Shown in pieces: positions 5,834 through 12,557 of a DNA stretch of 12,557 nt. The translations under genes were made by a program, and so were the position numbers. Each line of letters begins with the position of its first letter. Position 1 is the first letter of the stretch. The notes below the pieces were generated by a model. The model searched no databases. It saw only the letters and a program-made list of their open reading frames with translations, and was not told the origin of the DNA. Origin of the DNA: Pseudomonadota bacterium (GTDB taxonomy: Bacteria; Pseudomonadota; Alphaproteobacteria; Parvibaculales; Parvibaculaceae); assembly GCA_021780275.1 (NCBI GenBank), contig JAJXZC010000770.1, positions 1 to 12,557 on the forward strand. The letters are read 5' to 3'.

Positions 5834-7450
5834 ATGGGTGCGGAAGCCGGCAAGAAGCCATGGTGGCAAGGGGCGGTCGTCTATCAGATATATCCGCGCA
5901 GCTTTCTCGACACGGACGGAGACGGCATCGGAGATCTGAAAGGCATAGAGCGGAAGCTGGACTATGTGGCATCGCTCGGCGCCGATGCAATCTGGCTTTC
6001 GCCCATCTACCCTTCGCCCAATCGGGACTTTGGCTATGACGTATCGGACTATTGCGGCATCGCGCCGGAAATGGGGACGATGGCGGATTTCGACCGGCTG
6101 GTGAAGGAGACGCATGCGCGCGGTCTCAAGCTCATCCTGGATCAGGTGTTGAGTCATACGTCCGATCAGCATGTCTGGTTTCAGGAAAGTCTTCTCTCGC
6201 GCAACAATGCGAAGGCGGACTGGTATGTCTGGGCCGAAGCGAAGGAAGATGGCACGCCGCCGAACAACTGGCTCGCGGCCTTCGGCGGCGCGGCATGGTC
6301 GTGGCATCCTCTGCGACAGCAATATTACTTTCACAAATTCCTGAAGAGCCAGCCGAAGCTGAACTTCCACAATCCGGATGTGGTCGACGCCTGCATGAAT
6401 GTGCTGCGCTTCTGGCTCGACCGCGGCGTCGACGGTTTCCGTCTCGATGTCGCCAATTCCTATGTGCATGACGAACATCTGCGCGACAATCCGCCGGTGC
6501 CCATGGCGGAACGCACCTTTGCGAACTGGGCCCATGCGCCGAGGCTTCAAAGGCACATTTACGACGCGAACACGCCGGAGAACGAATGGGCGATGAAGCG
6601 CGTGCGCAAGGTCATGGATGAATATGACGACCGGTTGGCCTTTGGCGAATTCTCCGAAGAGCCCTCCATGTTCGGCATCTATGCGGGCGGCATGGAGCGC
6701 CTTCACACGGGCTACACATTCGATTTTCTGGAAGACTGGACCTTCCAGCCAAAAGTCTTCCGCACCTATTTCGACGAGTTGCTGATGCCGCTCGACCATC
6801 TCTGGCCCTGCGTCACATTTTCGAACCATGACATCGTGCGGCCGGTGACCCGGTGGGGTGGCGGGCAGGGCGACGACCAGCTCGCCAAACTCGAGCTCGC
6901 GCTGCTCATGACGCTCAAGGGCACGGTTCTGATGTATCAGGGCGAGGAACTGGGATTGCCGGAAGTCGACCTCGAGCGGAAATGGATTCAGGACCCGGTG
7001 GGCGATCTCTATTTTCCATTCAGCAAGGGGCGCGACGGCTGCCGCACCCCCATGCCCTGGGAGGAGGCGTCGCATGAAGCGGGGTTCACGAATGGCTCGC
7101 CCTGGCTTCCCATTCCCGACTATCACCGCGTTCGCGCGGCGGACGCGCAGCAGAAGGACGATGCCTCCGTCCTCGCCTTCGCTCGTGACCTCATTGCCAC
7201 ACGCAAGGCACATGAGGCGCTGGTCGACGGCGACATCCGTTTCCTCGAAGCTGAGGGCGACGCCATTCTCGCCTTCGAGCGCGTCGCCTCCGGGGAGCGT
7301 CTTCTCTGCGTATTCAATCTCAGTCGTAACGAGGCGGAATGGCGGCTGCCTCAAGCGCCGAAAGAGGAGCTTTTGAAACTGGGCTCGGTGATGCGCGACG
7401 GAACGGGGATAAAACTCGGGCCCCGTTCCGCCGCTGTATTTGTGGCCTGA
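5834..7450 (+). CDS. Alpha-glucosidase, glycoside hydrolase family 13
   Basis: Retaining GH13 enzyme that releases glucose from the non-reducing end of short alpha-glucosides; probably cytoplasmic, as no signal peptide is visible. The 538-residue protein starts with WWQGAVVYQIYPRSFLDTDGDGIGDL (10-35). The latter part is the Asp-rich calcium-type loop common in the oligo-1,6-glucosidase/alpha-glucosidase group. Conserved regions: DQVLSHTS (103-110), QPKLN (173-177, the QPDLN-type region V), GFRLDVANS with nucleophile Asp205, AFGEFSEEP with acid/base Glu272, and FSNHD with transition-state Asp333. The C-terminal beta domain ends at PRSAAVFVA. ATG 5834 is preferred because GGGGAGAAG lies about eight bases upstream; in-frame ATG 5816 and TTG 5771 are alternatives. 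No sugar transporter or regulator sits beside it, so the natural substrate (maltose, sucrose, trehalose or isomaltose type) is open. Confidence 0.93.
   Translation: MGAEAGKKPWWQGAVVYQIYPRSFLDTDGDGIGDLKGIERKLDYVASLGADAIWLSPIYPSPNRDFGYDVSDYCGIAPEMGTMADFDRLVKETHARGLKLILDQVLSHTSDQHVWFQESLLSRNNAKADWYVWAEAKEDGTPPNNWLAAFGGAAWSWHPLRQQYYFHKFLKSQPKLNFHNPDVVDACMNVLRFWLDRGVDGFRLDVANSYVHDEHLRDNPPVPMAERTFANWAHAPRLQRHIYDANTPENEWAMKRVRKVMDEYDDRLAFGEFSEEPSMFGIYAGGMERLHTGYTFDFLEDWTFQPKVFRTYFDELLMPLDHLWPCVTFSNHDIVRPVTRWGGGQGDDQLAKLELALLMTLKGTVLMYQGEELGLPEVDLERKWIQDPVGDLYFPFSKGRDGCRTPMPWEEASHEAGFTNGSPWLPIPDYHRVRAADAQQKDDASVLAFARDLIATRKAHEALVDGDIRFLEAEGDAILAFERVASGERLLCVFNLSRNEAEWRLPQAPKEELLKLGSVMRDGTGIKLGPRSAAVFVA
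7399..7430. other. 10-bp perfect hairpin at 3' end of alpha-glucosidase
   Basis: CGGAACGGGG (7399-7408) and CCCCGTTCCG (7421-7430) are exact reverse complements with a 12-base loop. The hairpin lies inside the coding region, ending 17 bases before the stop codon, near the convergent end of the cytochrome gene at 7472. No T-tract follows on either strand. It could stabilise the mRNA 3' end or aid termination. Confidence 0.4.
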
Positions 7451-7471
7451 GGTTTACATTCAGCTTTCGCG

Positions 7472-8353
7472 TCATCTTCCGTTCGATGCGGACGGAGGCG
7501 CGGCGGCTACACGGTCTGAGCCCTCTGAGGCGTTGAGATAGGCGTGGATCGCCTCGATCTCTCCGTCCGTCATATGGGCGAGGTCGCCACGCGCGACGCG
7601 GGACATCTCGCCGACCTCGCGGTTGCCCATGGCCTTTCCGGTACGCATCAGCGTTTGAAAATCGGTGAGCGAATAGGCTTGCCCCATCATGCGAAGCGGC
7701 GGCGTGTGCATGCCCCAGCCATTGTCGTTTTCCTCGTTGAGCTTGTGGCAATCGCTGCAAATGCTCTGGACAAGATATTCACCCTGCTTCGCCGGCGTCG
7801 CGCGCGGGCGCTCACGCGGCGGCGCGACGTCGTGGGCGCGGTCCGCGCTGAAGGGCACTCGCTCTGAGACGATGGCGAACCAGCCGAGCGGTCCCCATCG
7901 CGTGGCTGACGGTTCCGCATCGACGAGGCGCGGGCGGACGCGCAGCCAGGAAATGATCGAAGCGATATCTTCATCGGAAAGCCCGCTGAAAGCGGCTGCG
8001 GGCATGGCGATCGCACTGGTGCCGTCGCGCTTCACGCCGTGCCGGATAAGCCGCACAAGTTCGGCGTCGGAATAGAGCGGTGCCATCCGGGTGAGATTTG
8101 GCGCGACGAGCCGTCCGACGCCGGGCGCCTTGAAGAGCACGTTGCCGGCTTCGTGGTGGCACCCGGTGCAGCCGAACATATGCGCGCGCCGCTCGCCCTC
8201 GGCCACAAGAGCGGTGGAAGGAGCGATGTGAAGCGACGCGAGCGGCACGTCGTAGTGCCGGGCGAGACGCCATTCCGATGCCGCATAGAGCGAGCTTAGG
8301 GCGAGCAGGATCGTGGTCGCCGCGATGGCGGCGATCCGCATAAATATCTTCAT
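7472..8353 (-). CDS. Membrane-anchored di-haem cytochrome c
   Basis: A 293-residue c-type cytochrome exported across the inner membrane; it transfers electrons in the periplasm, with unknown donor and acceptor. Residues 1-25 (MKIFMRIAAIAATTILLALSS) are a hydrophobic signal or uncleaved anchor. Haem sites are CTGCHH at 62-67 and CSDCHK at 199-204. Likely sixth ligands are Met117 (AIAMP) and Met250 (VGEMSR). Each half has the usual helix-rich class I layout: SDEDIASIISWLRVRPR closes the first and TDGEIEAIHAYL the second. It resembles the di-haem subunits found with alcohol or aldehyde dehydrogenases and similar periplasmic oxidoreductases, but no such catalytic subunit is in the window. The start at 8353 gives the signal segment. 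It begins 23 bases after the gst stop on the same strand, so the two are probably co-transcribed. Confidence 0.9.
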   Translation of the reverse strand: MKIFMRIAAIAATTILLALSSLYAASEWRLARHYDVPLASLHIAPSTALVAEGERRAHMFGCTGCHHEAGNVLFKAPGVGRLVAPNLTRMAPLYSDAELVRLIRHGVKRDGTSAIAMPAAAFSGLSDEDIASIISWLRVRPRLVDAEPSATRWGPLGWFAIVSERVPFSADRAHDVAPPRERPRATPAKQGEYLVQSICSDCHKLNEENDNGWGMHTPPLRMMGQAYSLTDFQTLMRTGKAMGNREVGEMSRVARGDLAHMTDGEIEAIHAYLNASEGSDRVAAAPPSASNGR

Positions 8354-8376
8354 GGCGTTGACCTAATGAATGGGGC

Positions 8377-9033
8377 TCAGGCGGCGCGCGCGGCGCTTAC
8401 CAACCCGTTGAAGCCGGCATAGGCAGCGTCCCAGGAGGGCCGCGCTTTCAGTCCCGCGATCCATCGCCGCACGTTGGGCCAGGGTGCGAGGTCGAAGCCG
8501 ACGACCTCGCCAAGCGTTACATAGGTAGCGCCCAGATAGTCGGCGATGGTGATTTCGTTGCCACAAACGAAATTGTTGGCGCCGATCATGTGGCGGTCGA
8601 GAATGTCGAAATAGCGAAGCACGCGCTCGTGGGAGATATCGCTGATGTATTTGCGCGTCGCGGCGTCATGCACTGCGAAGTCCGGAACCAGGACCGGGTA
8701 GATGGTGAGAGCACAAAAGTTGAGGTGAAAGCCGGTGTTGAACCAGTCCATCGTCTCGTTGACGCGGGCACGCTCCTTGAGTTCGGCGGGATAGGCGGGC
8801 GAACTGAACTTGTCGGCAAGGTACTTCAGGATCGCGCTGCTCTCGGCCAGGGCGAGGTCGTCGTCGACGAGCACTGGCACCTGCATGTTGGGATTGATCG
8901 CGGCGAATTCGGGCTTGTGCTGATCGCCCGCATAAAGGCTGACGATCTCCTCACTATGCGCGATGTTCTCCTCGGCGAGGAAGAGCGTGACGGCACGTGA
9001 AGTCGTCGAAATCGGATCGTAATAGAGCTTCAT
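8377..9033 (-). CDS. Glutathione S-transferase
   Basis: Cytosolic GST of 218 residues, the usual length; conjugates glutathione to electrophiles or acts as a related thiol-transfer enzyme. The N-terminal thioredoxin-like domain begins MKLYYDPISTTSRAVTLFLA with Ser/Thr candidates at 9-12 for glutathione activation. It has the cis-Pro motif VPVL (52-55) and the glutathione-binding ESSAI (64-68). The helical C-terminal domain carries NEITIADYL, the N-capping box Asp typical of the family. A strong GGAGGAA Shine-Dalgarno lies seven bases before the ATG at 9033. The gene is divergent from a LysR regulator and leads into the cytochrome c gene 23 bases downstream. Substrate is unknown; the divergent LysR suggests inducible control. 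Confidence 0.92.
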   Translation of the reverse strand: MKLYYDPISTTSRAVTLFLAEENIAHSEEIVSLYAGDQHKPEFAAINPNMQVPVLVDDDLALAESSAILKYLADKFSSPAYPAELKERARVNETMDWFNTGFHLNFCALTIYPVLVPDFAVHDAATRKYISDISHERVLRYFDILDRHMIGANNFVCGNEITIADYLGATYVTLGEVVGFDLAPWPNVRRWIAGLKARPSWDAAYAGFNGLVSAARAA

Positions 9034-9065
9034 GGTCTGTTCCTCCGCTTGCGGACCTTAAAGGG

Positions 9066-9105
9066 GGAAAAGTCCGTGAGCGGGATGTAGTGGCCCGGCT
9101 TTTCC
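9066..9105. promoter_or_regulatory. Inverted repeat between gst and lysR, candidate LysR operator
   Basis: GGAAAAG (9066-9072) and CTTTTCC (9099-9105) are exact inverted arms 26 bases apart. Pairing extends by three more G-C pairs if T9073 is bulged. The element lies in the 125-base region between the divergent gst and lysR starts, where a LysR-type regulator would bind. It is longer than the usual T-N11-A site, so the link is inference. Confidence 0.35.
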
Positions 9106-9121
9106 TTCTCAAACACCGTTC

Positions 9122-9151
9122 TTGCGCTCTCGTTCACCAGAAATGCATAAT
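9122..9151 (+). promoter_or_regulatory. Possible lysR promoter giving a leaderless mRNA
   Basis: TTGCGC (9122-9127) and CATAAT (9146-9151) are 18 bases apart; the -10 box matches five of six consensus bases. A start about seven bases after the -10 box would fall at 9158-9159, the A of the lysR ATG. This fits the absence of a Shine-Dalgarno before that ATG. Confidence 0.35.
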
Positions 9152-9158
9152 CGTGGGC

Positions 9159-10073
9159 ATGGCCGACTGGAACGACTTCAAATATTTCCTTGCGGTTGCC
9201 CGGTCGGGAACGACCCTTGGGGCGTCGCGGACGCTTCAGGTCAGCCAGAGCACGGTCTCGCGCCGGATCGCGGCGCTGGAGGCTGATTTTGGGCTCGAGC
9301 TTTTCGACAAACGTCCCTCCGGCTATGTGTTGACCGAAGCGGGGGAAGCCTTGCTCGAATCCGCCGAAGGAGTAGAAGCAGCCGCGGCCGTCGCGAAGGC
9401 GGGCGTCGATGCGCTGAAACGGGGTTTGACGGGATCAGTCAGCTTCACGACGAACCAGGTGCTGGGCAATCTGTTCCTCATGCAGGCGATCAGGGACTTC
9501 CGGGCCGCCTATCCCTCGCTGCGGCTGGAGTTCGTGGCGACGGACAACTATCTCGACCTGCGCAAAGGCGAGGCCGATGTGGCCCTGCGCGCAGGCTGGC
9601 GCCCGACGGAGCCCGACCTGGTGGGGCGCTGCGTCGCCAAGGATATCTGGAGCGTCTATTGCAGCCGCGACTATGCCGACGCGCATGGCAAGCCCGAAAC
9701 CGCCGATGACCTCGCTCGGCACGCCATCATCACGATGGATCCGAGGGAACACCGAAGCGAAATGACGGAGTGGATCAACGCGCAGATTCCCGAGAGTGCC
9801 ATCGTTCTGCGCCCGAATAACGTTACCGGTATTCATTCGAGCCTCAAGGCGGGTGTCGGCGTGTCGCTGATGTCGGATTTCGTCTGTGCGGGGGACCCAT
9901 CACTCATACGCTGCTTTACGCCCGATCTCCCGGCGCCGGAAATATGGCTGTTGACGCATGAGCGTTTGCGCAATGTGCCGCGCATAAGAGCGGTGATGGA
10001 TTTCTTTGGCGCGTATTTCGCGGCGGGACTTCATCTCGGCCGAACGCGATCCGGGGTGGCCGGAAACATCTGA
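9159..10073 (+). CDS. LysR-family transcriptional regulator
   Basis: A 304-residue DNA-binding regulator of normal LysR length. The N-terminal winged helix-turn-helix reads WNDFKYFLAVARSG (4-17), TLGASRTLQVSQSTVSRRIA (19-38) and LFDKRPSGYVLTEAGEALL (48-66). A linker helix and a substrate-binding-like effector domain (from about residue 90, TGSVSFTTN) follow. That domain includes DVALRAGWRP and a C-terminal LLTHERLRNVPRIRAVMDFF. The ATG at 9159 is chosen because the HTH starts four residues in; the frame is open further upstream to 8997 without conserved sequence, and a GTG lies at 9153. It is divergent from gst, the typical LysR target arrangement, and may control gst and the cytochrome as well as itself. 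The inducer is unknown. A strong terminator lies 10 bases after the stop. Confidence 0.92.
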   Translation: MADWNDFKYFLAVARSGTTLGASRTLQVSQSTVSRRIAALEADFGLELFDKRPSGYVLTEAGEALLESAEGVEAAAAVAKAGVDALKRGLTGSVSFTTNQVLGNLFLMQAIRDFRAAYPSLRLEFVATDNYLDLRKGEADVALRAGWRPTEPDLVGRCVAKDIWSVYCSRDYADAHGKPETADDLARHAIITMDPREHRSEMTEWINAQIPESAIVLRPNNVTGIHSSLKAGVGVSLMSDFVCAGDPSLIRCFTPDLPAPEIWLLTHERLRNVPRIRAVMDFFGAYFAAGLHLGRTRSGVAGNI

Positions 10074-10082
10074 AATAAAAAC

Positions 10083-10102
10083 GCCCGGCGCAAAGGCCGG
10101 GC
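10083..10102 (-). terminator. Bidirectional intrinsic terminator between lysR and omp
   Basis: GCCCGGC (10083-10089) and GCCGGGC (10096-10102) form a perfect 7-bp G-C stem with a six-base loop. On the minus strand the stem is followed by GTTTTTATTT, a good T-tract, so it should end the outer-membrane protein transcript strongly. On the plus strand TGTTTCCTGTT is a weaker tail that may end lysR. Confidence 0.8.
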
Positions 10103-10126
10103 TGTTTCCTGTTCACTGCTGGACGA

Positions 10127-10786
10127 TCAGAACTTGTAGTTGAAGCCGAGCCGGATCACATGTTCGGTGATGTTGTTGTAATCCTTCCAGCCCGCATTGG
10201 TGGCGGCATTCGGATCGGCGAAGCGTCCGAAATCCGCATAGCGATATTCGACGCGCGTGGTCCATTTATCGGTGAGCGCGCGCTCCGCGCCGACGCCAAG
10301 CGTCCAGCCGTTTTTCGTTTCGGAATTGCTGTTGAAGGCGGGCATATCGGAGAAGCTTGCCTGCGTGTGCGCTATGGCGAGACCGCCCGTCGCGTAATAG
10401 AGAGTGTTGTCGATCGCGTAGCCTGCGCGAAGCCGCGCCATGCCTTGTGTGTCGATATCGGATTTTCCGTAGCCGCCGAAGGCCCATGCGGGTATCTCGG
10501 CATTTGCGTTGGCGCGCCCCAGTTCGGCTTCTCCGCCGACGATCCAGGCGCCGGTCTTGAAGTCATAGCTTCCATGGACGGCGCCAGTGATGCCGTCGGT
10601 CTGGGTGAGGTTGAAGGAGGTTGCGTGTCCGGCGGAGGGTCTTGCTTCGGGGAGGCGGGCTCGGCCCCAGCCATAATCGACCTGGGCGCCGACATAGACG
10701 CCGGACCATGCGGTGAAAGGTTCATATGCGACAGCGGGCGTCGCAAAAAGAAGCGCTGCCGACGGAACGACAAACAAGAGTTTCAT
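10127..10786 (-). CDS. Omp25-like outer-membrane beta-barrel protein
   Basis: A 219-residue outer-membrane protein of the small eight-strand porin/opacity family, abundant in rhizobia and relatives (Omp25/RopB type); probably structural rather than a channel. MKLLFVVPSAALLFATPAVA (1-20) is a signal peptide with an AVA cleavage site. WSGVYVGAQVDYGWGRARL (27-45) is the typical first strand. Alternating strands follow, including GSYDFKTGAWIVGGEAELG (72-90), GMARLRAGYAID (115-126), LYYATGGLAIAH (129-140), WTLGVGAERALTDKWTTRVEYRYADFG (161-187) and HVIRLGFNYKF (209-219). The last ends in the C-terminal Phe used for barrel assembly. AGAGGGGA precedes the ATG at 10786. It is a single-gene unit ended by the hairpin at 10083-10102. 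The 127-base upstream gap up to the Moco gene shows no confident promoter. Confidence 0.9.
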   Translation of the reverse strand: MKLLFVVPSAALLFATPAVAYEPFTAWSGVYVGAQVDYGWGRARLPEARPSAGHATSFNLTQTDGITGAVHGSYDFKTGAWIVGGEAELGRANANAEIPAWAFGGYGKSDIDTQGMARLRAGYAIDNTLYYATGGLAIAHTQASFSDMPAFNSNSETKNGWTLGVGAERALTDKWTTRVEYRYADFGRFADPNAATNAGWKDYNNITEHVIRLGFNYKF

Positions 10787-10913
10787 GGCTGTCCCCTCTC
10801 TTGTCTCAGGCCGGAATCATGGCAGAGGCTGCAGCCCGCGTCCATGGGCGGCTGGGGACGCATCGGGGCATTTGCAAGAAAGCGCGGGCGGTCGCGTGTG
10901 CGTCAGATAAAAA

Positions 10914-12557
10914 TTATTTGCTCGGAGGCGGGCTGTTGCGCCGTTTCAGGTCATCCGGCGTGTCGATATCCCTGAAAATTCCCTCGTCCGGCATGGGCAC
11001 TTCACAGACGGCATCCTCATGCTCGCCGATGAGATGTTTGGCCCCGACATCGCCCTTGAGCCCGCGCATTTCGAGAATGTATTGCGCGCCCCACAAAATG
11101 GGGTTTCCGCGCTTTCCGGAGAAGGTCGGTACACAGATCGTGCGGCCTTCTTCGGGGTCGAAGGCCGCAGCGAGGCGGCCGAGATGAGCTTGCGTCACAT
11201 CGGGCATGTCGCCGAGGCAGACGAGCAGCGCATCGATCCCGGCGGGCAGCGCGTCGACGCCAGCGCGAAGCGAGGTCGACAGGCCCTCGGCATAATCCGG
11301 ATTGTGGACGATCTCGATCTTGCGTCCTTCGAGCGCCGCGCGCACGGCATTGTCATCATGGCCGGTGACGACGATGACGGGGGCAGCGCCACTTGCGAGC
11401 GCCGCATCGACCGCGCGAGCGACCATGGGCTGGCCTTCGATCTCGGCGGTGAGCTTGTTCGTCGCGCCCATGCGGCTCGATTTGCCCGCGGCGAGAACGA
11501 GCGCGGCGATGCGCGGTGCAGAGGGCTTGGCCCGTGCCGCTGCATCGGCGCGGCGGCCTTCGCGCGGCTGGGGCCGTGTCACGATCTCTTTGAGCAGCCC
11601 GCCCGCACCCATGCGCATGATGTCCTCGCGCGTGACCGTGAGCCCGGCGAGAAGCCGCGCCAGCACCAGGTCGAAGCCGTTGAGCTTGGGCGAACGCGCG
11701 CAGCCGGGCAGGCCGAGCACTGGCGTCGCCCCATGCCGGGCGAGCAGCATCAGATTGCCGGGATCGACCGGCATACCGAAATGCAGGATCTCGCCACCTG
11801 CCGCGGCTATGCCCGCAGGCACCACGTCGTGCCGGTCGGTAATGGCCGACGCCCCGAAAACGAGGATGGGCCCATAGCCTTCGGCCAGAGCCTGTGACAG
11901 CGCCTCGGCGACCGCCTGCGGTTGATGTGCCACCCGGTATTCCTTGACGAGCTCGCTGCCCATGCTGCCGAGCCGCGCGGCCAGAACTTCGCGCGTCTTG
12001 TCGAGGACGCTTTCCTTGGTCGCCGGCAGGCGCGTGGCGACGAGCGCGACGCGATGCGGGCGGAAGGGGTGGAGCGCAAGGAGGGGCCCGCCGTCGCGGG
12101 CCAGGGCCGCCGCGCGGTCGAGACTTGCCCGCTGCGCGGCAAAGGGGATCACCTTCACCGTCGCGACCATCTGCCGGGCGGCAACCGTTTCGAAGGGGGC
12201 GAGCGTCGCCACGGTCAGCGCTTCGTCGAGAAGGTTGATCCGGTCGAGACGCTCACGATCATAGGCGAGGACGCCGTCGGCTTCCGCATAGAGGTTCGCG
12301 CGGCCGGTAAAGGGCTCCGCCACGGCGAGGCCGGGCCCTGCGAGTGCGTGGGCAAGGGCGGCAGCCGCCTCGTCTTCCGGGACGTCGGAGGATTCGAAAC
12401 GGATCGCAGTGACATGGGCTATGCCTGCTGCCTCAAGCGCGGCGACATCCGCCGCCGAGAGCTTGCGGCCCTTCTTGAAGCTCACCGCGCCCGCCCGGAT
12501 CGAGTGGGCCAGGATCGCGCCTTCCGCATCGCTTGTCTCGATCTCCCCGAAGATCAT
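10914..12557 (-). CDS. Fused molybdopterin-binding domain / MocA-like molybdenum cofactor cytidylyltransferase
   Basis: A two-domain enzyme for a late step of molybdenum-cofactor synthesis. It probably transfers CMP from CTP to Mo-molybdopterin to give the dinucleotide used by xanthine-dehydrogenase-type hydroxylases. Residues about 1-326 are a MoeA/MoaB-like binding part: AILAHSIRAG (14-23), LVFGASAITDRHDVVPAGI (232-250) and VLGLPGCARSPKLNGFD (280-296). A charged Ala/Arg linker (327-348) joins a nucleotidyltransferase domain with LAAGKSSRMG (355-364), NPDYAEGLSTSLRAG (419-433), CLGDMP with metal-binding Asp450, GNPILW (484-489) and FRDIDTPDD (528-536). LAAG rather than LAGG, and the AEGLSTSLRAG motif, favour MocA over MobA. 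The ATG is exactly the last codon of the window. It fits a natural start (MIFGEIETSDAEGAILAH), but a longer form cannot be excluded. No molybdoenzyme gene is in the window. Confidence 0.9.
   Translation of the reverse strand: MIFGEIETSDAEGAILAHSIRAGAVSFKKGRKLSAADVAALEAAGIAHVTAIRFESSDVPEDEAAAALAHALAGPGLAVAEPFTGRANLYAEADGVLAYDRERLDRINLLDEALTVATLAPFETVAARQMVATVKVIPFAAQRASLDRAAALARDGGPLLALHPFRPHRVALVATRLPATKESVLDKTREVLAARLGSMGSELVKEYRVAHQPQAVAEALSQALAEGYGPILVFGASAITDRHDVVPAGIAAAGGEILHFGMPVDPGNLMLLARHGATPVLGLPGCARSPKLNGFDLVLARLLAGLTVTREDIMRMGAGGLLKEIVTRPQPREGRRADAAARAKPSAPRIAALVLAAGKSSRMGATNKLTAEIEGQPMVARAVDAALASGAAPVIVVTGHDDNAVRAALEGRKIEIVHNPDYAEGLSTSLRAGVDALPAGIDALLVCLGDMPDVTQAHLGRLAAAFDPEEGRTICVPTFSGKRGNPILWGAQYILEMRGLKGDVGAKHLIGEHEDAVCEVPMPDEGIFRDIDTPDDLKRRNSPPPSK

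Noticed and set aside
5753..7354. Long minus-strand open frame in line with the VOC gene, antisense to the alpha-glucosidase
   Set aside because: Only the last 162 codons resemble a protein family; the rest mirrors alpha-glucosidase codons, and a good ribosome binding site marks the start at 5752.
10787..10913. Promoter for the omp gene (TGGACG and CATGAT boxes on the minus strand)
   Set aside because: The boxes match consensus poorly and several equally good alternatives exist in this 127-base gap.
10160..11897. Plus-strand open frames of 271 and 292 codons over the omp and Moco genes
   Set aside because: Both are antisense to clearly identified genes and have no recognisable motifs or start signals.

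Overview
This GC-rich window looks like an ordinary chromosomal stretch of an alphaproteobacterium, most likely of the Hyphomicrobiales (Rhizobiales) type. The pointers are a HisKA_2-type sensor kinase, an Omp25-like eight-strand outer-membrane protein, a fused molybdopterin-binding/MocA-like protein, and the gene and codon style. That placement is inference; genus cannot be read from the sequence. I see no phage, transposon, CRISPR or plasmid genes.

Layout. Bases 1-3632 run on the plus strand: the 3' part of recJ (its start lies left of the window), a tRNA-Glu(UUC) with its own promoter, an orphan rfbC/rmlC epimerase, and an orphan soluble PAS/HisKA_2 histidine kinase. From 3639 to 5752 there is a small secreted protein and glyoxalase I (gloA) on the minus strand, divergent from a Sir2 deacylase. 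The Sir2 gene is convergent with a second VOC/glyoxalase-fold protein. From 5834 comes a stand-alone GH13 alpha-glucosidase, then on the minus strand a membrane-anchored di-haem cytochrome c downstream of a glutathione S-transferase (gst). A LysR regulator is divergent from gst. The right end holds an Omp25-like outer-membrane protein and a complete or nearly complete two-domain molybdenum-cofactor cytidylyltransferase whose ATG is the last codon of the window.

How the genes fit together. Most are single-gene units in alternating orientation rather than one pathway. Three units look functional: gloA/sir2 (glutathione-dependent methylglyoxal detoxification beside an NAD-dependent protein deacylase, sharing a 50-base divergent region that holds a 15-base palindrome); gst-cytochrome c with divergent lysR (a classical LysR arrangement with an inverted repeat between them); and the Moco gene, which presumably serves a molybdenum hydroxylase outside the window.

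All four convergent gene junctions carry an inverted repeat at or near the stop codons. Only the one at 10083-10102 has a T-tract typical of an intrinsic terminator. I do not see a clear new multi-gene system. The strongest leads are the gloA/sir2 pair with its palindrome, the tRNA-Glu to rfbC junction, and the palindrome that contains both stop codons of sir2 and the VOC gene.
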